NCBI GenBank assembly: GCA_020853525.1
Contig: JADYYS010000033.1
Coordinates: 1-64,000 of the forward strand
Direction: 5' to 3'
DNA from: Ardenticatenales bacterium
GTDB lineage: Bacteria; Chloroflexota; Anaerolineae; Epilineales; Epilineaceae
DNA length: 64,000 nt
Under the pieces are notes generated by a model. The model searched no databases, had not been told where the DNA came from, and worked only from the letters and a program-made list of their open reading frames with translations. Positions 32,583 to 41,955 of this stretch are shown here, in pieces. A program made the position numbers and the translations under genes. The number at the start of each line of letters is the position of its first letter. The first letter of the stretch is position 1.

Positions 32583-33422
32583 TCAGGAGGGCATCGTTCC
32601 CGTCGGACTTGGTGCGCAATCCACGGCCTTCATGACGACAACAAGGCCCGTGTCCTTCGTGATCCGAATTCCGGCGTCGGTCCGAATCCGTTCCTCGACG
32701 AGTGCCCGCATCGCGTCGACAGCGGGCGCATCGGTCCATCCCTCTGTGTCCCACAGCGAGAGCGCATAGTTGACCAACGGCTCGGTTTCGGTCACCCACA
32801 GACGGTTGTCGAACGGACGGACCTGTGCCGGGCCGATCGACTTCAGGACATCGACGGCGTTCTCCAGGGAGAATGCCCCGTTCCGTACTGCCTCGGGCGA
32901 GTAGCGCGGTTCGGCGATGTGGATCAGCTCGTGCAACTCGCGCAGATGATTCTCGCCGTTGGTGGCAGCGAAGAGCTGGCCGCCCGGGCGGAGCACCCGT
33001 GCGAGTTCGTTCACAGCCTCCGCAACGTTGGGAGCGTGGTAGAGCATGTGGTTGGCGATCACAGCATCAAACGTGGCATCAGTGAACGGGATCGCAGCCA
33101 CGTCGAGCGTCGCGAAGTCGAAGCGGGCGTCGCCGGCAAGGGTTGTGCAGGCCTCGTCCACCATGCCGGGCGACACGTCGGTGACCACGACCGTCAGCCC
33201 TTCCGGCACCTGCTTCCGATTCGCGCGCCAGAGCGATCCGGAACCTGCACCGACCTCGAGCACATGCTGGTCGGGCCGTAGCTCCAGCTGATCGAACACC
33301 CAGCTCCACCAGCCCTGCGGGCCGATGCCAAAGCGCGCGTGCAGCGCGGCGCGCGCCGCGAGGCGCTCCGGCGTCCGATACTGGTGGTGGCTCAGGTAGC
33401 GCTGATCATCGATCCGCGGCAT
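32583..33422 (-). CDS. Class I SAM-dependent methyltransferase
   Basis: A 279-residue protein with motif I VLEVGAGSGSLW, motif II VVVTDVSPGMVDEA, the FDFATLDVAAIPFTDATFDAVIANHMLYHAPN segment and LARVLRPGGQLFAATNG. This is the UbiE/Methyltransf_11 pattern. ATG 33422 is used because a -10 box TACGCT lies seven bases upstream. Substrate unknown; the family includes small-molecule and lipid methyltransferases. It is convergent with the polysaccharide cluster. Confidence 0.88.
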   Translation of the reverse strand: MPRIDDQRYLSHHQYRTPERLAARAALHARFGIGPQGWWSWVFDQLELRPDQHVLEVGAGSGSLWRANRKQVPEGLTVVVTDVSPGMVDEACTTLAGDARFDFATLDVAAIPFTDATFDAVIANHMLYHAPNVAEAVNELARVLRPGGQLFAATNGENHLRELHELIHIAEPRYSPEAVRNGAFSLENAVDVLKSIGPAQVRPFDNRLWVTETEPLVNYALSLWDTEGWTDAPAVDAMRALVEERIRTDAGIRITKDTGLVVVMKAVDCAPSPTGTMPS

Positions 33423-33429
33423 GGTGCCC

Positions 33430-33435
33430 AGCGTA
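33430..33435 (-). promoter_or_regulatory. -10 box TACGCT, leaderless pattern
   Basis: TACGCT on the minus strand ends seven bases before ATG 33422 of the methyltransferase gene. Confidence 0.35.
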
Positions 33436-33629
33436 CTCCGCTCGCCCACGGTCCGCAAGTGGCTACGCCGCTCACTCGTGTGAACGAGAACGGCGACCAT
33501 CGTTCCAGCCGTCCGATGCGAACCAGCCGGAATCCGCCGGTTACTCCTGGTGCCTGGCCCACACCTCCACCTCGGACCGTTTTCATCTGCCGCCGGCAAT
33601 CTGGCATCATCCCACCCAATGGACGCCCT

Positions 33630-34040
33630 TTGACCACCCCACTCGACCTCTCCTCGCTGCGCCGGGCGCTCGCCAGCCTCGACCGCGGCTGCGAGCGCTC
33701 GCGCGGCGCGCCGGACGACGAGGAGCTGCGCGACGCCGTGATCCAGCGGTTCGAGTTCAGCTACGAGCTGTGCTGGCGGATGCTGAAGCGCCGCCTGGAG
33801 CTTGACGCGCCCGTGCCGTCGGACATTGACCGGCTCGCGTTTCCGGTTGTGCTGCGGGTGGGGGCGGAGCAGGGGCTGATCGCCGATGTGGAGCGCTGGC
33901 TCGTCTATCGCCATCAGCGCAATCTGACGTCCCACGTCTACGACGCCGATCGCGCATGGCAGGTATACCACTCGGCGCTCGAGTTTGCAGAGGACGCCCG
34001 CCGCCTCCTGACCCAGTTGGAGGCACGCAACGATGCCTGA
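33630..34040 (+). CDS. HEPN-domain toxin of a HEPN/MNT pair (HI0074 family)
   Basis: A 136-residue helical protein. The segment RFEFSYELCWRMLKRRLE and the end RWLVYRHQRNLTSHVYD match the nucleotidyltransferase substrate-binding HI0074/HEPN family; R-x4-6-H (RNLTSH) is the catalytic RNase motif of HEPN toxins. TTG 33630 is the best start, giving the usual family length; the ribosome-binding site is weak. It overlaps the MNT gene by eight bases, the normal arrangement of such toxin-antitoxin pairs. Confidence 0.85.
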   Translation: MTTPLDLSSLRRALASLDRGCERSRGAPDDEELRDAVIQRFEFSYELCWRMLKRRLELDAPVPSDIDRLAFPVVLRVGAEQGLIADVERWLVYRHQRNLTSHVYDADRAWQVYHSALEFAEDARRLLTQLEARNDA

Positions 34041-34389
34041 CGCACAGGTTGCCAAGCGCCAAGCCACCACCCCGGACGTCGCTCCGGACGTCGCCCCCGC
34101 CCACCTCGCCCTCCTCCGCAGCATCCTCGCCCGCCACGTCCCCGACCGCACAGTCGTGGCTTTCGGTTCGCGCGCGTCGGGCACCGCCAAGCCGTGGTCC
34201 GATCTGGACCTCGCGATCCTCGGCGACGGACGTCTGCCGCTGGTCGTCATCGCACGCCTCGCGTCGGACCTCGAAGAGTCCATACTGCCGTTCCGCGTCG
34301 ACGTCGTCGAACGGGCCACAGTGTCCCCCGAGTTCGGGCGGCGGATCGACCGCGAGGCCGTGATCGTACAGGCCGGCGCGCACGTGTAG
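34033..34389 (+). CDS. MNT-domain nucleotidyltransferase antitoxin
   Basis: A 118-residue protein with the minimal nucleotidyltransferase motif FGSRASGTAKPWSDLDLAIL (GSxxxG...SDxD) and a third acidic residue in RVDVVE. In characterised HEPN/MNT systems the MNT enzyme adds AMP units to the HEPN toxin and so neutralises it. All three acidic residues are present, so it should be active. A repeat DVAPDVAPA precedes the domain. Confidence 0.88.
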   Translation: MPDAQVAKRQATTPDVAPDVAPAHLALLRSILARHVPDRTVVAFGSRASGTAKPWSDLDLAILGDGRLPLVVIARLASDLEESILPFRVDVVERATVSPEFGRRIDREAVIVQAGAHV

Positions 34390-34453
34390 ACGGGGTTCAA
34401 CCCCTCCGCCCACGGGTCCGGCCACTGCACGAAGAGTTCCGAGGACGATCAGC

Positions 34454-34792
34454 GTGACTCCTGCCACGGCCCTGCGCGTGATCAAGCTGGTCCACACCGT
34501 GGTGTGGGCCTTCTTCGCCGGCGCCATCGTCGCGATCCCGTACGCCGCGTGGCTGAGGCGATTCGGGTGGGTGGTCGCACTGACCGCGATCGTCCTGATC
34601 GAGGTCGCGATCCTCGCCTTCAACGGCCTGCGCTGCCCCCTCACCGCCGTCGCCGCCCGACACACCGAGGACCGGCGCGCGAACTTCGACATCTACCTGC
34701 CGCTGTGGCTTGCGGCGTACAACAAGCAGGTCTTCGGCTCGCTGTTCGTGGCGGGCATGCTGTTCGCCCTTGTGCGATGGCTGTCGTCGTAG
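34454..34792 (+). CDS. Small integral membrane protein
   Basis: A 112-residue protein with three to four membrane helices: KLVHTVVWAFFAGAIVAIPYAAW, VVALTAIVLIEVAILAF and FGSLFVAGMLFALVRWL. Between them lies NGLRCPLTAVAARHTEDRRANFDIYLPLWLA, a conserved pattern of an uncharacterised bacterial membrane family. GTG 34454 is preceded by GAGGA at the right distance. Function unknown. Confidence 0.75.
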   Translation: MTPATALRVIKLVHTVVWAFFAGAIVAIPYAAWLRRFGWVVALTAIVLIEVAILAFNGLRCPLTAVAARHTEDRRANFDIYLPLWLAAYNKQVFGSLFVAGMLFALVRWLSS

Positions 34793-34882
34793 GGCGCCTT
34801 CGACTTCCAAGTCCGTATGCACCGAAGGCGGACGAAGCGTTGCCGGTGACTCGCAGCGACACTTCGTCCGCCTTCACTCGGC

Positions 34883-36229
34883 CTACTTCACCCACCAGTC
34901 CGGCGCGAAGTCGTTCCACTTGTTGCCGGCATCGCCGAACGGCGCCTGGAACTGCGCGTCCGCAGCGGTGGCCAAGGCCACGTCCGCCGGACCGCCGGCG
35001 GCGCCGCTCGTCTGCATCACGTACGCGCCGCCGGCGCCGCGGCCGTAGCTGCCGTACTGGTGGCCGCTGGCGTTCGTCAGTCGCGTCATCGTCTGGCTGC
35101 CGAAGTCATAGCGGAAGAGCTCCTCGTCGAGGCAGCCGCTGGCCGGGATCGCGGCGCACTCGCTGTTGAGCAGCAGGCTGGGCTTGCCGTTCTGGACGCC
35201 GAACGACGGGCTGAAGACGAGGTCGATGTTCGCGTTGTTGTTGTCCTTCATGGGAAAGGCGAAGGTCGTCGGCGCGGCGCCGATCGGCGTGCTGTTCTTC
35301 GGCACGGCGATGCGATACAACCGCCCGCGCGTGGCGGCGACGTCGGCCGAGAAGTAGAGCGTGCCGTCGCCGGCGGCGAACGTGCTCTCGGAGGGCGCGA
35401 GGACCGTGCCGTCCTTCGCCGCGCCGCCGATCTCGACGATGCGCCGCACCTGGAAGCTGTTCAGGTTGTACGGTCCGCCGAGCTTGTACGTCGGGAACTC
35501 GAGGCACGACAGCCCGCGCTGCGCCCAGTCCGAGTAGTGGCTGAAGCACAGCTTGTCGCCGTTGTTCGCCCACGTCAGGTAGTCCAGGCGCTGCGTGCCG
35601 AGGCCGAGCTGCGGCGTATGGAACCACGTGAGGGGCGTGCCGGCGGCATCGATGATCACGATCGCCGAGACTTTGCTCGACGTGCCGGTCGGGACAGAGC
35701 TGTCCGTGATCAGGTATGCGATCCGCGTGCCGTCCGGCGACCACACCGGGCTGCGCACCTCGAGATCGCTGATCTGTGACACGGCCGTCGGCTGACCGCT
35801 CGGCGCCGATGCGTCGCCGACGTACACCCGCGGCGTGCCGCTGCGATCGGAAACGAAGACGACGCGGCCGGTGAACGCGTTCTTCGTATCCGGCAGGATC
35901 GTGATCGGGCGGTGGCAGTACGGGGGGCACGGCCGTCCGGCATCGGCCGGCGCGTTGCTCCCGGCGTCCGCGTCCGCAGCGGTCGACGCGCCGACGGCGG
36001 GCACCGCATCATCCGCGACCGGGACGCCGACATCCGCTGTCGTGGCGATGGTGGACTCACCGGCTGTCGCCTCACCGACCGTCGCTTCGGCGGCAGCCTC
36101 GCCGTCGCCGACTGCCGACTGCGGCAGCGCGGCGCCCCCGAGGCGCTCAGACTGGCCAGTGCACGCGCTGCTTGCGGCGAATAGAGCGAATACCAGGACG
36201 CGCGCGCCCCACGAGGCCTTGCCGTTCAT
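34883..36229 (-). CDS. Lipoprotein with TolB/PD40-type beta-propeller
   Basis: A 448-residue exported protein. Signal sequence with lipobox region FAASSAC, a long Ala/Thr/Glu-rich linker (about 25-110), then PD40 repeats: GRVVFVSDRSGTPRVYVGD, VRSPVWSPDGTRIAYLITD, LDYLTWANNGDKLCFSHYSD, LYFSADVAATRGRLYRIAV. Such propellers bind proteins or glycans at the cell surface. GGAGG is upstream of ATG 36229, and a TCCGAC-CGA-GTCGGA hairpin lies just before it in the leader. Specific role unknown. Confidence 0.8.
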   Translation of the reverse strand: MNGKASWGARVLVFALFAASSACTGQSERLGGAALPQSAVGDGEAAAEATVGEATAGESTIATTADVGVPVADDAVPAVGASTAADADAGSNAPADAGRPCPPYCHRPITILPDTKNAFTGRVVFVSDRSGTPRVYVGDASAPSGQPTAVSQISDLEVRSPVWSPDGTRIAYLITDSSVPTGTSSKVSAIVIIDAAGTPLTWFHTPQLGLGTQRLDYLTWANNGDKLCFSHYSDWAQRGLSCLEFPTYKLGGPYNLNSFQVRRIVEIGGAAKDGTVLAPSESTFAAGDGTLYFSADVAATRGRLYRIAVPKNSTPIGAAPTTFAFPMKDNNNANIDLVFSPSFGVQNGKPSLLLNSECAAIPASGCLDEELFRYDFGSQTMTRLTNASGHQYGSYGRGAGGAYVMQTSGAAGGPADVALATAADAQFQAPFGDAGNKWNDFAPDWWVK

Positions 36230-36338
36230 CTCTGCGATCCTCCGTTGCGATCCGACTCGGTCGGAACGGCCGCGATGGGCCGAATTGGATGTTGACCGCA
36301 GTACACGCTTCGGCAGGTCGATGTTCCGAGAGCGGCCG

Positions 36339-38783
36339 TCACCCCAGCCTCGCACCGCACGCCGTCACGAGCGCCGCCGCCAGCGGCACCCCCCCCGCCG
36401 CCAGGTGCACATCCGCCAGCCGCAGCAGCGCCGCCGCCTCGCACCACCGCCGGACCGCCGGGTCGATCCGACGGTCCATGGCAGCGTGCGCGCGCTTGAA
36501 GGCAAGCGCCGCGGCGCGCAGTCGTGCTGTGCCAGCCGGCGCTCGGCAGCCGAGCCAGACCATGTGGGCGACGAAGTTCCCGACGTCGAGCGCCGGTTCG
36601 CTCAGCGACGCGTCGTCGAGGTCGACAAAGCCGATCCGGCCGTCGGGGGCGACGAGCACCTGCTCCGGGTGCAGGTCGCGGTGCACCGGTTGATGTCGCC
36701 AGTCCCGCGGCCGCGGGGCAGCCGCCTCGAGTCGCGCGAGCGCGACCTGTGCCCGCCGCCCGACGCGCTCGTCCGCCGCCAGCAGTCGTGCGACGCGCGC
36801 GGTCAGCGGTGCCAGCTCGTCCGCCGGATCATGCCGCCGCTCGAGCGGCGCGGGCGACGCATGCAGCGCGCCCAGCGCGGTGCCGATCCGCGCGGCCAAC
36901 GCTACATCGCCCGCGCACAGCCGCGACGTCACGGGCACGCCGGGCACGGCGCCGAGCAGCACGATCCGCGACTCGTCCAGGTAGCCAACAGGCTCGGGTA
37001 GCTGCGGGCCGTCGGGGTGCTGGGCTGCATGGAGGTGCGCATGCGCGGCGAGGACCCGGGCGCCGCGGGCGCTGGCGAAGATCTTGCCGTACAGGACCGT
37101 CGGCATGGGAGCTGGGACGGCGAACGAATCGGATGCGGCGCGGTCGGACGTGACCGCGTACTCCACCAGGCATCGCCGCCCCGGCTTGTAGCGCACGACA
37201 CGGGCCGTCGTCACGTGCGTCTCGCCTTGGCCGAGGTTGCGCAGCGCGGCGGTGATGTGGCTCGGGCTGATCGCCAGCGCCAGCGTCGGCAGCGTCGGGT
37301 CCGCGGGCACCAGGGGAACCGGGGGCGGCGGTGCGACGCGGGGGACGGCCGACCCGCTCGGCATCGCGAGCCGGCTGCGGCCGTGCTCGACGAACCGCGC
37401 CTCGGCCGCCGCGACGATCGCGGCGACGGCCGTCGGCCAGTGCGGATCGAGTCGGCGGAACGGATGGATCGCCAGCCGCAGGAGCGCCGCGGCTTCGTAG
37501 AGCGGCAGCAGCCGAACCGCCGTCGGGTCCGTCGCGCCGACGAGCGTCCGGACGATGTCGCGCACCGCATCGGTCGTCGCCTGCGCCCGGCGCGCCGCGC
37601 CGTGTTCGGCAGCGCCGGTCGCGACGGATGCCGCGGCCGCCCACGCGCCGTAGTGCGCCACGAACGTCCCGTGGTCGAACGCCGGTTCGCCGATCGCGGC
37701 GTCGTCGAAGTCGATGAGGAAGACGCCGTCGTCGCCGACGAGCACCTGTCTGTCGTACCAGTCGCCGTGGACGATCCGGGCGCGCCACGGACTTACCGCG
37801 ATCGCTGCGGCGATCCGTTCGGCCAGGCGGCCGGCGATGGGCGACGAGGAAGGAAGGAGGGCGTCGATGTACGCCCCCGCCGCGCGCACCGCCCCCGCCA
37901 CGTCGTCCGCCGAGCAGCGCGTCAGCGTGCTCGCCACACGGCATGTCGCCGGCAGCGCGTGCAGCCGGCCGACGGCGGCCACCGCCGCGGACGTCCAGAC
38001 GGAACGGTCCCCGCTTCCGTCGATGTCGACGTCGGTGTCCCGCAGCTCGCGCAGCGTCCGCCCGGGAACCGCCGCGACGACCGTCATGTGGCGCGCCTCG
38101 TCGACCGCCAGCAGCGCGCCGACCGGCAGGTTGCGCGCTTGCAGCGCACGCTGCAGGTTGCCCAGCCGCGCCGCATCGCGCCGAGAGTGGATCTTGGCGT
38201 AGGCCGCATCGCCGCTGCCGGGCGATCGGACGATCCGCAGCACGCCCTTGCGCTCAGGCACGTGCCGAACGAGCTCGATCGCGAGGTCGCCCGCAGTGGC
38301 CGGGTCTTGGCCGAGCGCCCGCGCCATCACGCCGGGCGCCATCGCTTCGACCAGCCACGGCACCTTGCGGTCGACGGGCGCCAGTTGGAGCACGGCGCCG
38401 ATAGACGCGAGGTGCGCGAACCGGTCCGCCCTGTCGCCGTGCAGCTCGTGCGCCCGTTCGGCGAGTCGCGACAGGCGGCCGCCCGGCCGGGCGACGGTGG
38501 TGGCGCGGCCGTCCGCGTAGAGCGTGACGGTGGCCCATGTCGTCCCGTCGGCATCGCCGCCATCGGCCGCCTCACCGATTTCGCGACCGCCGCCGAACCG
38601 ATACCGCAGCTCGCCGCGGACGACACAGCTTGCACCCGGCTTGTAGCGGACCCGGGAAGGCGTGAATCGTTCGACGACCATGTCGCCGATAACAGCCGGC
38701 GCCCAGCCGCCTGCGATCGCCTCCGCCAGCGCGTCGCCGTCGAACACCGCGGGCAGGCAGGGCAGGGCGGGATCGGGCTTCAT
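36339..38783 (-). CDS. Double-domain aminoglycoside-phosphotransferase-like kinase
   Basis: An 814-residue fusion of two APH-type kinase domains. Domain 1: N-lobe RVRYKPGASCVVRGELRY, catalytic IVHGDWYDRQVLV (about 337) and IDFDDAAIGEPAFDHGTF. Domain 2: RVVRYKPGRRCLVEYAV, catalytic PVHRDLHPEQVLV (about 700) and VDLDDASLSEPALDVGNF. Both keep the catalytic Asp and the metal-binding D-x-D, so both could be active. The shared RYKPG..C N-lobe shows the halves arose by duplication. It is the last gene of a five-gene operon, overlapping the ABC exporter by four bases. Likely substrate is a sugar or lipid-linked intermediate rather than an antibiotic; this is inference from context. Confidence 0.8.
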   Translation of the reverse strand: MKPDPALPCLPAVFDGDALAEAIAGGWAPAVIGDMVVERFTPSRVRYKPGASCVVRGELRYRFGGGREIGEAADGGDADGTTWATVTLYADGRATTVARPGGRLSRLAERAHELHGDRADRFAHLASIGAVLQLAPVDRKVPWLVEAMAPGVMARALGQDPATAGDLAIELVRHVPERKGVLRIVRSPGSGDAAYAKIHSRRDAARLGNLQRALQARNLPVGALLAVDEARHMTVVAAVPGRTLRELRDTDVDIDGSGDRSVWTSAAVAAVGRLHALPATCRVASTLTRCSADDVAGAVRAAGAYIDALLPSSSPIAGRLAERIAAAIAVSPWRARIVHGDWYDRQVLVGDDGVFLIDFDDAAIGEPAFDHGTFVAHYGAWAAAASVATGAAEHGAARRAQATTDAVRDIVRTLVGATDPTAVRLLPLYEAAALLRLAIHPFRRLDPHWPTAVAAIVAAAEARFVEHGRSRLAMPSGSAVPRVAPPPPVPLVPADPTLPTLALAISPSHITAALRNLGQGETHVTTARVVRYKPGRRCLVEYAVTSDRAASDSFAVPAPMPTVLYGKIFASARGARVLAAHAHLHAAQHPDGPQLPEPVGYLDESRIVLLGAVPGVPVTSRLCAGDVALAARIGTALGALHASPAPLERRHDPADELAPLTARVARLLAADERVGRRAQVALARLEAAAPRPRDWRHQPVHRDLHPEQVLVAPDGRIGFVDLDDASLSEPALDVGNFVAHMVWLGCRAPAGTARLRAAALAFKRAHAAMDRRIDPAVRRWCEAAALLRLADVHLAAGGVPLAAALVTACGARLG

Positions 38784-40666
38784 CGAGCCACCTCCAACCT
38801 CAGGTCATCGCCAGGCGCCGCCGCCGCGTGCGCCCCGGCCGGCCGCCCCGCCGTCGCCCGCGACTGCAGCGCATACAGCCCGCGGTACCGCGCGTTCCCG
38901 GCCAGCAGCTCGTCGTGCGTCCCGCTGGCCGCGATCCGACCGTCCTCCATCACCCAGATCGCATCGGCCGCCTGGACCGTCGAGAGGCGGTGGGCGATGA
39001 CGAGCGCCGTCCGGCCGACGAGCAGGCGGTCGATCGCGGTCAGCACGGCGGCCTCGGACTCGGCGTCGAGGCCGGTCGTCGGCTCGTCGAGCAGGACGAT
39101 CGGCGCGTTGCGCACGAGCGCACGGGCGATCGCGATCCGCTGGCGCTGGCCGCCCGAGAGCGTCAGGCCGCGCTCGCCGACGGGCGTCCGGTAGCCGTCG
39201 GGCAGGCCGCTGATGAAGCCGTGGATGCACGCCGCCTCGGCCGCCGCCACGATCTCGGCGAACGAGGCGTCCGGCCGACCGTAGGCGATGTTGTCCTGCA
39301 CGGTCCCGGCGAACAGGACGCCGTCCTGCGGCACGACGGCGATCTGGCCCCGCAGTGAGGCCAGCGTGTAGTCCCGCGCGTCCCGGCCGTCGATGACCAG
39401 GCGGCCCACCGTGGGGTCGTACAGGCGCGGGATCAGGCCGAGGAGCGTCGACTTGCCGGCGCCGGACAGGCCGACGAGGGCCACGGTCTGGCCGGCGCGC
39501 ACGGTGCGATCGACGGCGCGCAGGACCGGCGTGCCGGCGGTGTAGGCGTGCCCGACGCCCTCGAAGGCGATATCACCGCGCAGCCGGTCGACCTCGACGT
39601 GCCCGTCGGGGACGTCGGAGGTCACGTCGAGGAGCTCGGTGATCCGGTCCACGCACGTCGCCGCCTTGCTCGATCGTTCGGCGATCCGGGCGATCCGCTT
39701 GAGCGGCTTGTAGAAGCTGCGCAGGTAGCTGGCGAAGACGACGAGCTCGCCCGGCGTGAGCGCGCCGGCCTGGACGCGCAGCGCGCCGTAGCCGACGGTC
39801 GTCGCCATCGCCACGGCCAGCGTCGTCTCGACGGCGCGGTTCAGCTTGGCCTCGAGCCGCGCCGAGACGAGGCCGCTCTCGACGCTCTGGCGATTCGTCT
39901 TGTCCAGACGGGCCAACGCGGCGTCCTCGCCGGTGAACATCTGGACCACATGAATCCCGGAGAGCACCTCGTGCATCTGACTGGCCAGCTGGCCCTCCTT
40001 GCGGCGCTGCTTCTGGGCCGCGGCGCGGATTCGGGTGCTGAAGACGGACAGCAGGCCGAACAGGAGCGGCGTCATCGCCGTGGCGGCCAGCGCCAATCGC
40101 CAGTCCAGGACGAACATGACGACGAGAAAGCCGATCAGGACGATGCCCTCGCTCAGCAGGTCGGACAGCGCGCCGACGAGGAGCTCCCGCAGGAGCATCA
40201 TGTCGCTCGTGAGCCGCGTGAGCAGATCGCCCGTGGCGGCGCGGATGTGGTAGGCCATCGGCAACCGCAGGAGGTGGTCGAACACGCGCAGGCGCATGTG
40301 CGCCACGACGGCCTGGCCGACGCGGGCGGCCTGCAGGCTCTCCGCCTGGTACAACAGCCCCCGCGCCAAGGCGGTCACGACGATCGCCGCGGCGCAGACG
40401 GCCACGAGCGTGCGCCCGTCCGTCCCCGCCAGCCCCAGCCGCTGCAGCCACGGCCCCATCGGCCGCCCGCCGATCACGTTGTCCAGCACGACCTTCAGCG
40501 GCCACGGCTCGAGCATCTGCAGCGCCGTGTAGGCCAGGCTGGCCGCAAACGCCAGCCCGAGCCGCGCCCGATGCGGCCGGAGCTCGTCCCGCAGCTGCCA
40601 GATCGCCCCGCCCGCCGCCGTGAGCCCCTCGGCCTGCCGCGCCAGCGCGCGGGTGACGGCGCTCAC
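38780..40666 (-). CDS. ABC exporter, fused membrane and ATPase domains
   Basis: A 628-residue half-transporter: six-helix membrane domain (about 30-340) and ATPase with Walker A GLSGAGKST, signature LTLSGGQRQRIAIARAL, Walker B IVLLDEPTTGLD and H-loop IAHRLSTV. It resembles MsbA/lipid A-type exporters and works as a homodimer. It overlaps genes on both sides (ATGA) between a GT4 glycosyltransferase and the double kinase, so it probably exports the product of this operon. Confidence 0.92.
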   Translation of the reverse strand: MSAVTRALARQAEGLTAAGGAIWQLRDELRPHRARLGLAFAASLAYTALQMLEPWPLKVVLDNVIGGRPMGPWLQRLGLAGTDGRTLVAVCAAAIVVTALARGLLYQAESLQAARVGQAVVAHMRLRVFDHLLRLPMAYHIRAATGDLLTRLTSDMMLLRELLVGALSDLLSEGIVLIGFLVVMFVLDWRLALAATAMTPLLFGLLSVFSTRIRAAAQKQRRKEGQLASQMHEVLSGIHVVQMFTGEDAALARLDKTNRQSVESGLVSARLEAKLNRAVETTLAVAMATTVGYGALRVQAGALTPGELVVFASYLRSFYKPLKRIARIAERSSKAATCVDRITELLDVTSDVPDGHVEVDRLRGDIAFEGVGHAYTAGTPVLRAVDRTVRAGQTVALVGLSGAGKSTLLGLIPRLYDPTVGRLVIDGRDARDYTLASLRGQIAVVPQDGVLFAGTVQDNIAYGRPDASFAEIVAAAEAACIHGFISGLPDGYRTPVGERGLTLSGGQRQRIAIARALVRNAPIVLLDEPTTGLDAESEAAVLTAIDRLLVGRTALVIAHRLSTVQAADAIWVMEDGRIAASGTHDELLAGNARYRGLYALQSRATAGRPAGAHAAAAPGDDLRLEVAR

Positions 40667-41955
40667 GCCGCCACCGGGCGGGCATCACGCCGAATCGACG
40701 ACGCCGGACCCGTCGCATCGCCCGCGTCCGTTGCGGACACCCACGACGTGGACGACGCGAGGTCGTTGAGCCTTGCCACGACCGCCTGCACGTTGTGCCG
40801 CCAGGTGTAGCGGGCGACCACGTCGGCGCGCCCTGCCGCGCCCATCGCCCGTGCGGCCTGCGGGGCGGCGAGCGCGGCCGCGATGGCCGCAGCCATCGCG
40901 GCGGCGTCGCCGGCCGGATAGAGGCGCGCCGTCCGCCCGTCGTCGACCGCCGCGCGCACCGGGGGGATGTCCGCGGCGACCGTGGGCAAGCCGGCGGCGA
41001 GGTACTCGAACAGCTTGAGGGGGGAGAAGTAGTCCTCGGCATCGACGGCGTACGGCGCCACGGCCACGTCGCACGCCGCCAGCAGTGCCGGCACGTCCGC
41101 GTGCGGCACGGCGCCGGTGAAGCGCACGCGATGCCGGAGCCCGAGCGCGACGGCGCGCGACTCGAGGGCCGGCAGCGCCGGACCGTCGCCGACGACGAGG
41201 AGGCAGGCGGCCGGATCGTCCGCCAATACGCGTGCGAATGCATCGAGGACGTCGTCGACGCCGTGCCACGGCCGGATGCTGCCGACGAAGCCGACGACGC
41301 GGCGATCGGCCAACCGGAGCTGTGCGCGCACGGCATGGCGTTCGGTGCCGGCGGACGCGAACGCGTCGACATCCACGCCGTTCGGCAGGACGAGGATCCG
41401 CGCGGGATCGACGCCCGTGTCGGCGAGCCACGCGGCCAGCGGCGCGGAGACGGCGACGACGGCATCGGCCCCCGTCAGCACATCCCATTCGATCGTCCGC
41501 GCGAGTCGCGGCCACGGCAGGGCGCGGTAGCGGGCGGCCTCGCGCGTCAGGGGCGCGTTCACCTCCAGCACGTGCGGCACCCCGAGCGCGCGGGCCACCG
41601 CCCGGCCGCCGCTGCCGAAGAGGCTGTAGCGCTCGTAGACGGCGTCGATGCCGGCGGCGCGCCACGCGGGCGTCGACAGCGCGAGGGCGCGGGCGGTCAG
41701 GTGGGCCCGCAGCGCGCCGGCGCGGTCGCCGCGGGCGCGCGCGACGAGCCGGCGGCTGCGGGGGTCGAGGGTGATGGGCGACGGCGCAATCGGCGTCGGT
41801 GCATCGATGCGGGCCGCGGCGACGTGGACGGTGTGGCCCTCGGCCGCGAACGCGCGGCACATCGCGCGCACGTGGATGCTGGCGCCTTTCGTGCCGTCGA
41901 CCGGTATGCCGGGGTCCGTGCAGGCGTAGAGGAGATTCATCCCGCGATCGTTCAT
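40663..41955 (-). CDS. GT4 family glycosyltransferase
   Basis: A 430-residue GT-B enzyme: MNLLYACTDPGIPVDGTKGASIHVRAMCRAFAAEGHTVHV, DAVYERYSLFGSGGRAVARALGVPHVLEVNAPLTREAARYR, RVVGFVGSIRPWHGVDDVLDAF and the donor motif EDYFSPLKLFEYLAAGLPTVAADIPPVR (E-x7-E type). The sequence EVNAPLTREA places it near enzymes of glycolipid or sugar-natural-product clusters. Start 41955 overlaps the upstream stop (ATGA); ATG 41940 is the alternative. Confidence 0.88.
   Translation of the reverse strand: MNDRGMNLLYACTDPGIPVDGTKGASIHVRAMCRAFAAEGHTVHVAAARIDAPTPIAPSPITLDPRSRRLVARARGDRAGALRAHLTARALALSTPAWRAAGIDAVYERYSLFGSGGRAVARALGVPHVLEVNAPLTREAARYRALPWPRLARTIEWDVLTGADAVVAVSAPLAAWLADTGVDPARILVLPNGVDVDAFASAGTERHAVRAQLRLADRRVVGFVGSIRPWHGVDDVLDAFARVLADDPAACLLVVGDGPALPALESRAVALGLRHRVRFTGAVPHADVPALLAACDVAVAPYAVDAEDYFSPLKLFEYLAAGLPTVAADIPPVRAAVDDGRTARLYPAGDAAAMAAAIAAALAAPQAARAMGAAGRADVVARYTWRHNVQAVVARLNDLASSTSWVSATDAGDATGPASSIRRDARPVAA

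Noticed and set aside
36339-38783. Aminoglycoside resistance gene
   Set aside because: The fold is APH-like, but it is duplicated and fixed in a glycosyltransferase/exporter operon; resistance is not supported.
37017-39194. 725-codon plus-strand open frame over the double kinase and ABC exporter genes
   Set aside because: Low-information Arg/Gly/Asp composition, no domain, and fully antisense to two well supported genes.
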